From positions 687,346 through 751,345 of the forward strand of contig WBMW01000147.1 of the NCBI GenBank assembly GCA_013396635.1: a stretch of 64,000 nt of DNA, read 5' to 3'. This document shows, piece by piece, positions 49,201 to 61,200 of this stretch. The notes under the pieces were generated by a model. The model searched no databases and had not been told where the DNA came from. It saw only the letters and a list, made by a program, of their open reading frames with translations. The number at the start of each line of letters is the position of its first letter. Position 1 is the stretch's first letter. Made by a program: the position numbers and the translations under genes. This DNA comes from Penelope pileata. Its lineage: Eukaryota > Chordata > Aves > Galliformes > Cracidae.

Positions 49201-52200
49201 GCAGCGAGGAAGGACGAGCCCAAGTCAGCAGTGTGGAGTTGCACGTCCGAGTTGTGCATTTTTTTATGACATTGGTGAGGGAGTGGACAGGCCGCACCCA
49301 CCAGTGGTGCAGGAGGGGCTCGAGTGTGTGAGCAGCACACAGCACCCCGGGAGGGCACAGCAGCCAACACCAGCACCCTGGGCAGCAGACCTGCAATCCC
49401 CCATGAGCCAGGTGTATAGTTTGTGCCAGCAAAAATCACGAGTTACACAGGGCAGTGCAAAGGTTGGCAGCACGGTGGTGGCAGTGCTGTCACATGCAGT
49501 CACAGATCTTGCAGAGGTACGTGGGTGTCCTGTTTGTCTTCACGGTTGGACACATACACCCACTGCAGCGTGCCACAAGAAGCGGCACTGTGCCAACACT
49601 GACACGGGCAGACCCACAGGGACGCTAAGCCTGGCTGCTTATCTCCAGGTTTCAGGAGATGAATGGCTTCTGTAATCATGGTCAGATATTAAGATTAGAG
49701 ATGTGATGGAGCCTGTTGTACCTGAACCTGCTTGTCCTTGGGTCCATCTGGAGCAGTGAAGTCACATCCTAAGATAATGGCAGTTGAGTAACATTGGGGC
49801 TGTTTCTCTGTTCTTCAGAATCTGAGGCTTGGTCATGGTGCTCTGAGCCCAGGACCCTCTTCAGGGAGGTTTCTAGTACTGATGTCTATGCAGAGGCTTG
49901 CCTATCTCGTGAGCCCACAGTTCTTGATAGCTTTCCAAAAGTATAAGTTCTCAGTGGCTGTCCCAAACCCCCATTTCAGTAGCAGCTGCACAAACACTTC
50001 CAGTCCTAAATACCCAAGGTAAGAAAGATCAAATACTTCCAGTTCTGTAAAGTAATTTATAAAGAAAAGTAAAACAGGGTGCTGGTGTAGCCTCCCTAGT
50101 AGCTGGTGGTTATGAGAAGATGGAGCCAAACACATCTTGGAGGTGCACAGCCCTGGGTGCAAGTTGCCACAAGGGAAATTCCAGTTAGCTGGAAGGCAAA
50201 ACATCTTCACCACAATGTGCATAACCACCAGCTCAAGTGACTGGATGAGGCCCTGAGCAGTATAATACAGCTCTGGCCTCGAGCAGGGGGCTGGACATGG
50301 CTTCTGGAGGTCCTTGTCAACCCAGATGACTGTGATCTTTGCAGTTCTAAAATGAGCTTCATCCAAGTGTGAACGCTTCTCAGATGAGGATGTACAGCAG
50401 CTGGCTGGTGTCCAGGGCCCTTCCCACCAGGCCCAACTCCCTCTGCTGCCAGCGGAGCTGCTCCCCAGCAGCTCTGTCCACAGCCTGCATCTTTCCTAGA
50501 GGTTACTCTGTCCCAGGTGACTTTTCCTTCATTCTTGTCTCTTTCCTTTACCTTTAATAAAAGCTTGAGAAAGCCATGTTTCAGGGTGAAGTACAGCAGG
50601 ATCTTATCAAAACCTCAGACCTTGTCTAAGCTCTTAGACTGCATGATGACAAGATTATGTTAACACCCTTAATTTCCCGGGCTGATTTATTTTATCAGAA
50701 CTGACACAACGCATCTCCAAATGAGGCTTGTGCACAACAGGCTGAGTAAGTGAGTCATAGTGACTTTGTGTGAGCCACCTTTGTGGAGATAAGGTTGTCT
50801 CTTCAAAGGCTTGCTTCATATTAGAGATCTAATAGGAAGAAATGGAAGAAAACGGATTTCTTTGTAAATGCACGTTTTCAGGTGGTAATGCCACATAAGT
50901 ATACATCCTAAACCAAGCCCTTGCTTAGTTTTGTTATGGCATGCAGCTCCTCATTAGTGGAGGAGCACTATGTGTGACTGTTACAGCATCTAACTGACTT
51001 GGGTGGTGATGGAACTGAGGACAAAATGTCCCTGAGGATTCACTTGTCACAACAACTCTGTGACATGAGAGGAGCCATGACATTGCTTTGTACTCTGCAG
51101 ACAGAGCGCTTCCCAGAGCTTTGGCTAGCAAAAGACTTCGTCTTGTTTGGGGATCTCACATATATTTGGAGTCTGGTCAGAGTGGAGGAGTCAAACAAGA
51201 GAAAGACTGAAAGTTTCTGTAGATGTTAGGTAACCTTGTTGAATGCTTGTTATTTTAAGCATCTGCTGGTTCCAACAGAAATAAAACAAGAGCCTGTTTT
51301 TCCCCTATAGCTTGTTTGTTCTGAAGAGGATGATAGCACAGCTGTCAGTGTCTGAAATGGAAAACAGATCTCTAGCACAGCTTCCTTGATTTGGAGAGGA
51401 GCTTGGCCAAATCTTCCTTCAGATGTGCACAAAGCCTCTGGGAATTCCCTGCTCACATCTGAAGGAAGAAGTTGGTCTCTAACTTTTGAATGCAGCTATT
51501 GTAATTGAAGAATTAACCCTTTTTATTCATTTCTGCAGTTCCCATATGAGTCAGTGCATCCTTCTAAGTTTCCCTTAAACATTTCATAGTCTTGCTCAGA
51601 AAAAAAGCTGCCCTGGGCATGCAGCTGGGCAGGACTTTGTGTCCCTGTACTGATATTCCTGGCTGTGCAGGAGCACTGGAGGGACCAGGGTCCCCAGCTT
51701 ACCTGGCTGATGGCTGGGTATTGGCACAGCTGTGTGTTGTTTTTTACCTTTCCTTACAAGGAGGGAGGACACAACCAATGCATACTGCATCCACTGAGCA
51801 ACAAATATGTAGCTAAGTAGTTGGCACACGGGCATGTGGGGATATAAAGAGACGCTGAAGTGGAGTTGGTTGTGCTCTGCATGCTTCCCTCTGCAAAGAA
51901 TCTTGAACATGTTTGGAAAGCAATTTACTACTGTTTCTTTTACAAGTGGAATATCTACTCAGAGTGGATGTCATTCCATAATGTTCTCTTCATCATTAGA
52001 CCCCAGCAAAACAACTAGGTCTTGAAGATCACCCCATATCCTTCCACAGCCATCCTTCCCTAAATATCAGTGTGGAGCATTGCAATCCATACAAAACCCT
52101 GGTTTGTCAGCCTCATGACACCCTTAACTTCATTTTTTGCAGCTTTTTCCTTGGACATCTGCCAATCCTTTGGAGAATGATGAAGAAACAGGAGTTTGTA

Positions 52201-55200
52201 CATGACCTCTTTCTGCAGTGGTAAGTTGAGACACATCAGTAGGTTAGACTGAAGTAGTGCTGTAGTACAAATGGGCAAAACAAAGCGCAGAGGCATTGAA
52301 TTACATGTTTATTATCACTCAGAATAGGTAGAAGAACGAGACAGAGAACATTGATCTTTCTCTTGGCTTTTCTCACTCAAGCCTGCAGTAGTGTCTGGTA
52401 CATGCTGCTTTGGTCTTTTGAAGTTGTTAGGTCTGAACTGTTGGTGTTTTTTTTACCGTAATTCTCTTTTTCTCCTTTTTTTTTTGTAGGGCAAAGCAAT
52501 ATGGACCTGTTATACGGATTAATGCTTTTCACAGAGTCTCAGTAGTGATTCTGAGTCCTGAAGGAGTAAAGGTACTGGGTACTGCAAAATAAAACAGTTA
52601 AGACAGTGGGGATCAGCCCATCCCTCCAAAACAGAGAGGTGGTGTCTGATGATTAGGGCAGCATGGTCCAGCCAGCCTGCGCCTTCTGGGAGCGTGGCTC
52701 TGCCAGGTAATGAGGGAGAGATGGCCTGCGCTCATGGCAGTCCTGTTTTATTTTCTCACTTGACTAGTTGATTTACTTTGTTAATTTTCTTTAAACTGCA
52801 GATAAAGCAAGCATCCTCCATTTCTGAAAAGCGGACTATCTGCAAGGGCCTGATATCTCAAAAGGCACAAAGGGGCTGAATTTCTTCCTCTAAATCTTTG
52901 TAATAATCACAGAGTTAGCCTTCAGGTCACTGGGCAAAAAGTGCTACAGGCATGCAAAACAAGTTGTCAGCATGGAAACTGGGGAATGAGGACGCACCAA
53001 ATAATTCATGTAGTTTTCAGACTGCTAGTACAGGAGGAAAAGAATGAATGTGTGAGTGGCTTTTTATGTTTTGTCTGGGAAATGGATAGTGCTCATTATT
53101 CACTGACCTGAAATTTAATTTTAGGAGTTCTTGATGTCACCGGAGTACCCAAAGGATCGACTGGTGTATGGCCGAATGTTCAACTTGTTTGGTGTGAGGT
53201 AGGCAAAGCCCACCTGAAGCCACTGTCATCTGAGAGTAAGTGGAAGGCTAATAAAGACACAGGCATGACGCTTGTTTTGAGTCAGACCGTTTATCTTAGT
53301 GGCTACTTCCAGACATATTTAAGCAACAGTTACCTACTAAATTATGCTGAAGGTCTATATGACAAGTCAAATGTCTTCCTGATCAAACAGGAGGTTATGA
53401 TGGATTTTTTACCTTGATCATAAATTTTTTCCCATATGGATGCTAAGTTAGTGTCAGAAAGTTTGCTCAAATGCATCATCAAACTTGGATTTTAGAGCAC
53501 TGAATTGTGCTGGAATTTCCATCTCCTGAGCAAAATGATAGAAAAGGGAATTTTTTGCCGTTATCCTGATGCCCTTGAAAATAGAATGATTCAGTTATTA
53601 TATTAATTATTTGCATAACAATTGTTTTTGGGAAACTGTGTAATGAATCAGCATCCTATTGGACTCAGCAGTCCAAACATCCCATGCAAAACATAGATGC
53701 AATTCAGTTGTTTTACACAATGATGTACTCAAAGCAACAAGGTAATCCCTGCTTCTGGGAAAAATACAAGAAAGTGGATGTGAAAGAGTTTTCTGTGTAA
53801 CCTGACAGTTTTGGGCTGGCTCCCTTGCTGAAAACTGTTCCTTTTCTTGTTTTCCTAAACGCTAGATTTCTGGGGAATGGCTTGGTAACTGATCGCAACT
53901 ATGAGCATTGGCACAAGCAGCGGAAGGTGATGGATCCAGCTTTCAGCCGAACGTAAGGCGAATATCTCTGGGATGATCTATCCATTATTTCTACTGTGTT
54001 TTCATGATTGTCAGTGTTGTTGATCCATGTTTTGATATTTAGAAAGAGAAAACCCACTCAGTGTCAAAATTCCATTTTACATTGAGTGTAATACATTGTA
54101 CAATGTGACCAGACTTTTCCCATGGGAGCGGAACCCATATAAGCTCAGTGGTGGCAGGAGGTGCCAGGGTCATGTGTCCAGGAATGTGGTGATGACTACT
54201 TTATCCCATTTGAAAACAAACCTCAGATATTTAAAGTGGGCAAGCCTAATCATTCACCTGTCTGAGTGATTCTCTGTGGGAGATAGAGCTGAATTAATAA
54301 GTCAGGCTTTGGTCTGGTTTGCTTGTGCATACCTGTACAAAATAGATGCATTGCACTTAGGGTCTGAGGATTTGTCCCCCTGCCTCAACATGCCCTTTGC
54401 CATGACAGTTGTTTTTTACATGGTAGCATAGAACTGGGCTGTTACAAGAGGAATTTAGCTCATTTAATCAGTTTTGTTTTTTAAAGTACTAAGGCAAGTA
54501 TGTTATAAATTTAAGGTTAAAACAACATTTAAAAAAAATCTTTATAATTTTTTAATGGAAAAGAATAAGATGATTTTTCCTGAGCAAAGATGTCCTCCCT
54601 AGAACACCCATCGCTCATTTTTATTAATTGTCCAGCTACCTGGTTGGTGTGATGGAAACTTTTAATGAAAAAGCAGAGGAGCTGATGGAGAAGCTAGAGG
54701 AAAAGGCAGATGGAAAGACAGAGTTTAGCATGCTGACGATGATGAGCCGGGTGACTTTGGATGTCATTGCAAAGGTACCAGCTGTCTGCTTTCTCATTTC
54801 CTCTGCTATTTGCAGGAAAGAATGGAAGTAATGGGATCAGGAGCTGGAGCCAGGGAGCTGGACCTTTACCCAGAAATGCCCTAAGAATTGAGGCACTAAG
54901 TGGGGCACTTCCATTCAGGCTGAGACACAGGAGGGGACAGTTAGGGAAGGGTTTGTGTTGTGTAAGAGCAACCAGCAGCGTGCTGCACAGGGGACCCTTT
55001 GCAAGAGCCCTTAAATGCCATGATGCCCACCCCTCTGGACTATAGGGGCACGCTGCTATTTGTTCATGGGTGCATGTTGTATTGTCATATGTCAGCATGA
55101 AGTCTGCCTTGCCCTGGCTTTTCCCTTCTTTATGTGAAACAGTTAAGGATGAATTGAGAGTAATAATAAATATTAATTCTGCGTAAGTAAGGAGGAAGCC

Positions 55201-58200
55201 TAATCTAGATATCAGCCTTCCCTCACAGGCTCCTGCAGAGCAAAACCTAGCCTGAGGCATTTTTCTGGGAAAAGACAATGGTGTGAGGTGGTCCTGCTTT
55301 TTCATGCCAGCTCTGCTGAGCCAGAAGGATTCAGCGAGTGGCTGCCTTTTCCTTTCTGTCCCCTCAGGTAGCCTTTGGCTTGGAGCTGAATGTGCTGAAG
55401 GATGACCAGACACCATTCCCACATGCTGTGACCATGATCATGAAGGGGCTGACTGAGACGCGCATCCCCTTCATGCAGGTTTGTGTGCTCCTCACATCAA
55501 TCCTCTGCACGCCCCGCTGGAAACTGTCTGTATGAGGCTGGAGTTGTGTGTGGTCCTTATGTTACAGGGAAGACATCATCAGGAGCTCCCTCTGACATGC
55601 ATTGAGATAAAGTTCATTAGCACTTGAAAACACTTGCAGAATTAACATTATTATTTAATGCTTTGTTTCTGCCATTCTGTCATCTTCTCCCCCCTCCATC
55701 TTTCCTCTTATATGCTTTTACACTTTCACATCCATCGCTGCAAAAAAAAGGGATGTCCTTGGTGTTTGCCCAAGAAGCACTTCACACAAGGTGGAAGAAG
55801 TACGAACTTTCTTAACATAAAAAAGTATTTTGGGCCAATGTGCTAGTAAATTACGGATGAAATCTGAAACAGCTAAATTCCATAGTTTCTCAGGAAAGCT
55901 GTCATTCAGGCTTTTAGAGCTCCTGTTTTCCCCTTTGGGTCCAAAGGTTGGAGTCTTTTGGTGCTCAGAGCGTTAGTTCTGACATCAGCATGCACAGACT
56001 GAACTAGTTCTCATTTTAGCCCAAACGCTTCACTTTAGGAAAGTTCACATTGTTCTGTGGAGAGCAGACATTTTTGTAAAAAATGTCATTAGCAGAAGTG
56101 AGGTGCTTGATTAAACAATAACACTAGCAATTTACCGGCAAAAGGAATAAAATGACTAATTAAATTCTGTGTTCAGTACATGCCGGGAAAACAGAAAATG
56201 ATAAGGGAGGTCCGGGAAAGCGTGCGGCTGCTGCGGCGTGTGGGAAGGGAGTGCCTGGACCAGAGGAGGGAAGCCATCGAGAGCGAGAAGGAAGTCCCGC
56301 TTGATATTTTTACACACATACTAAAAGGAGATGGTAGGAAATTTGTTGCCTTTTGAGTTAATTTGTCTCTGGCATGCTTTTCCTGAGATTTGGGAAGACT
56401 CAGTTTGGGGATCTGAACTTTGAGACTCAATCTTCCTCTACTGTCTTCAGGATCATGTTTGTGTTTTTTTTTTGAACACTGAAGAGCCATACTAGGTCTT
56501 GTTTTGAAAATTCCCCATTTCTTGACATTGGGTCAAATACTGGTCACAGATCACCACTGAATAGTTGTTTCAGTGTTCCCTCCCAATTCCATCTCAGGAA
56601 AAAATGCTCAAAGCAGAGCAGAGTGTCCTGACTCTCCCAGCTGGAGCACAAGGACATTTCCTAATTTCATTCATTTTTCTGTCTTGACAGCTCTGGAGGA
56701 AACTAGAGATGATGAAAACATTCTGGATAACTTTATCACTTTCTTTGTTGCGGGTTAGTAGCTACTTTAATATTTGGATGTGTCTTGGGGGAAGCTGTAC
56801 TCATTCTTGTGCTGCCTACACAATTGTTAGTGGCTTTGCTCACTCCTTGTGATGCTGTTGTGACCAGGGGTCACTTTCTTGGAAGACAGCAGTATTGTAG
56901 AGGCGTAAGACCAGCTGAGCAAGGTCGGAAAAGAGCACTTAGTTTTCTCACAGACAAATGATGTTTTATCCTTGTTCTGTCACACCACGTAGCAAATAAA
57001 ACCAGGCTGGTGGTGCAGGGAGCAGCCTTGCCTACTGGGGTGCAAGGCTTCTTCATTTAAAATAGTGTATGTACCTATCAATGACAAACATTAAATATAC
57101 CCACATAAACCAAACATAAAGACTTAGTAGCTTATTTTTTCTCCAAAACCAGAACATCTTCGCTTCTCAGTAGGACTATGCAGCCAATAATATGACAATA
57201 ATATGACTGAATCATGCTGGCTTCTTGTGAGTGTTAGCACTGGTGTTGCTGATAGGGAATTTGTAACCAGTCAATGATGTATATAAAAACTGCAGCCATT
57301 AATTGATCAAGACAGCTTGTATTTTTAACAATTATGTTTTGTTGTAATTTTTGAAAGGTCTTTACCTAGAAATCCCATCTCTTTTGGTGTTTCATTTAAT
57401 TTCTTGAATACTTGAAATTTTGAAGTCTCCTGTTGACAGTAACACGACTAGACCTTCTTACTATTGTCTTATTATTATTTCACACTAACCTTTGAACTGA
57501 TTCTTTGTGATGCTAGGTCATGAAACCACTGCCAATCAGTTGTCATTCACAATAATGGCACTGGCTCAGCATCCTGACATACTGGAAAGGTATGTGCTCT
57601 CTCGTTCACTGTTGATTTCGTGGTGAACCTAATGACACAGATTATCAAAAACTTAAGATAAATTGTAGTCTCCTCTCCAAAATAAACAGTTTCATGTTCC
57701 AGTATATCTGACACTTAAAAATAAGCTTAGGGATGAATTATTTCAATTCCATCTGAATTATTTTTTTCAAAGCGGGTCCTGAGTGCTGTCCAGTTCGATT
57801 GTACTGTGTGTGCATTACTGCATCCTGATACAAGGCTCAAGTTCAGGCAGGCTGGCTGGGAATCAGTAGGCATTTTGCCTGAGGATGGAAGTCAAAGTCC
57901 AACTTGGTGTCTGGAAAATAAAAAATGTACTTTGTCAGTTTGCCTAGCAAGAAATGGGCATCTGCAACTAACATTTTTTAATTTAACTGCAGAGTTCAGG
58001 CTGAAGTGGATGAAGTCCTTGGTGCCAAAAGAGACATTGAGTATGAGGATCTTGGCAAACTGAAGTACTTATCACAGGTACTGTTGGGAGTGAGGTAAGA
58101 GTAGCACCCTTGCCATGTCATGTGACCGCCAAGAGGAGCCCCATGCTTTGAAGATTTTAGGAGCAACACCAAGATTTGAAGCTGGTGGCATTTGTCCTCA

Positions 58201-61200
58201 GAGAGTAAACAAGAAGGTAGAGAGCTATCTGCAGCAGCCCAGCCTTGTTGGGAAGGATGCTCCTAGAATTTCATTCTGAAACCCCACACAATTCCTTTTC
58301 TGCTTACTTGCATTATTACCAAGCAGGGAGCTAGAGTGGAGTTGCTTAATGCCTACCTGTTTAAGCTGAAACTAGTCGTATTTTAGGAAGTGCTTACAAT
58401 GTTGAGCCCAGCCTTTGCATAAGTCCCACGCAGTTCCCAAACTCTCAGCCCTATTTTTGTTTGGTTATTATTAAAGCATTTCCAACTATGATCTCACCAT
58501 ACTGCAATAAATGAAGTGGGGTTTGAAGACTTGCAAAAATAGTGGCTAGTTTTTGCAATTTCAGTTTTTTATTATTCAGTCTTTAAGCCCTCTTCAGTCA
58601 CTCAGGAAGAAAAAAAAAAAGTTTGATTTTAAAAAAAGTCTAAAATAAGTCTTGTGTGTAGAAAATTGGTAATGAACTGTAAAGCCAGGGCTTGGCTACT
58701 TGCCAGCATTTGTGTTGCATATCTTTCTTTACAAGACAGGGGACACCAGTAACCCTCAGAAGGGGCTGAATCACAGTCCTGGCAACTACTCTCCTTGCTT
58801 CCATTTCCCTGTAATTTTAGCAGTCTACCATCATTGCTTTTCTCTTAAACTGTCCTGTTGAGGTGGGTGCTGGTGTTTTACCATTTGCCACGTCCTGTCC
58901 CACGAATCACTGTGATGGTGGATAAATTGAAAAAGTACATTTCTTGTATAGAAAAGACACCACTATGAGCTTACAGAAATCAGCAGCTTTCTCCAGACTT
59001 CTCCAAACATTGTCACAATTACACCACTCCAATTAGGACTAGGTATCTAAGACTTTCAGTGTCAAGACAAATGATATGAGAGCCTCTCAAAGCAGACTGT
59101 TCAGGAGAACAAGCTTGGATTGGTACAAGCAAAATCACAGTCACCCTTGGTCAGAGAGCCAGTCTGTCCCTGGAAGATCAGAGACTATGGGACTCCTCTC
59201 TTGTCATTCAAGCAATTCTGAATCCTTTTGTCCACTCTTCTTTTGCATTAATTCACTCGTGCATACCCACTGTTAATTGCATTTGCAATGCAATGCTAGT
59301 GTGTGCTGTTAATTAGGCTTCACTTCTGTGAAATAAGCCATTCTTACAGCTCAGTGCCATCAAAAGAAATGGTCTCGTTTCACTTTTTTCTCACTGTTCC
59401 CTATTCATTTCTTTGCCAGGTTATTTTTTGTCACTTTGGTGCCATGACCTGGCACAGCTCCCTGAGCACCAGCATAAGTACAAAGGCAAGGGCAGGAGCA
59501 CAGCGCTGAGTGGGGTGGCAGCCACCCGTGCTGGTGGCAGCAAGCTCTGAGCATGGCTTGTGGAGTGCCTGAGCTTCACTCTCTTACTCCCTTTGAATTT
59601 TCTTCCCAGTAGTTTTTCACTGAATTATTTACCTTTCTTCGGATATTAGATCTGCTGAATGCATGGTGCTTGCCACTTCTTTTTTTTCTAAACTTTCTGT
59701 GCCAGTCATAAGAAAGAACTATGTCTGAAGGAGCTGACTTTGCCATTTATTTTGCCCACAGGAGTCCAAGGGAGGTACACCAACATCTGTTCTACAAGCC
59801 AAAAGCTCCCGTTTAGCCAGAGTGAAAGGCTATAGGAGTAATTAATTTTATTTCTGCACTGTATTAACTAACTGACCTTTTGTGCTTTTTGCTGATGCAG
59901 GTTCTGAAGGAATCTATGCGGCTGTACTCGCCTGTCCCGGGGACAGTACGCTGGACAGGGAAGGAAAATGTTATCGAGGGCGTCAGGATTCCTGCAAACA
60001 CAATGCTACTTGTAAGTCTTGCAGCAACATCCCCCATTGCAGCTGTTAGCTGCTGCAGTGGGTCCACATGTAACAGATCTGTGTATCAGAGGCCAAAATA
60101 CTCCCTGACCATTCCTACTGGCCTCAGTGGAATTTTGGCCAAAACTGAGATATGAATGGGGACCCTGGTCTCTTTTGCCCAGAGAGTGCAAAGCAGTTAC
60201 GTTTTTGTGTCTGTGACAGCAAAGAAGCGTTTTCAGTGAGCTTCTGCTGACTGGTGCAAATAAACTTTCTTGGCAGTTCAGCACGTATGTAATGGGGCGG
60301 ATGGAAAGGTTCTTCGACGATCCACTCACTTTCAATCCAGACCGATTTAGCAAAGATGCACCTAAGTAAGTGAGTTTCTTTTTACTTCCAGGTTTTCCCA
60401 TTCCCCTGTGATTAACACGAAGAGGAGAACAGCAACATACAGCTTCTGTTCAGAATTCTGTTGGATTACACACTACCTTACAAAAAAGACCAGTGCTAGT
60501 GTTACTTGATATTTATGTTGAGGTCAAACCTCTGGGCCAAAGCCAGATTGTGTATTTGCTGTAATGCAATACAAGGATTTAACGCATGACAATCTTTACC
60601 CCAGGAAGCTTGAAGTAGGAAGTAGTGCAATGGAGGGGTCAAAATAGTTGGGGCTTAACCCCTACATCTGACTGCGTTGTGGTTCAAGGACTTTACCTGA
60701 GATGAGAGTTAGTCTGGTCTCCTGGACCAAACATCCCCTTGCTCACATGGTTCAGACCTGCCCTCAGGAGCACTAGTTGGATCATTATGTCCTCGCGATG
60801 GGCTGACAGTTTTGTTCATTTCTCTTTGTAGGCCATATTACTGCTATTTTCCGTTCTCACTGGGACCCCGCTCCTGCATTGGACAGGTGTTTGCACAGGT
60901 AAGCAGACCTGCAGTGAGGTTTTGTTGGTGAGCCCTGTGCCACCTCACAGTGTGCCATTACTTTGGCTGTACTGATGGTGCACTGAGCCTTTCCTCTTCA
61001 GAGGGAAGATGCCCAGCATGCCTGTAACAGGGCATGTCTCTGCCTTATGATCAGAAATGTGCAATGAGTTCATCTAAGCATTGGGGCTGAAAATCATCAC
61101 GTTAAAGTGGTTGAGTTCACACGATGATTGCCGAAACAGGGTTAGTACATAAGCACAAAGTCAGATCTTTGTGCCAGTCGTCTTCAGATCCAGGAAGCCC

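Noticed and set aside
54628..54831. Reading CYP46A1 exon 6 as a stand-alone gene starting at ATG
   Set aside because: The codons continue exactly in phase from exon 5 and stop making family sense right at the GTACCA donor, so it is an internal exon.
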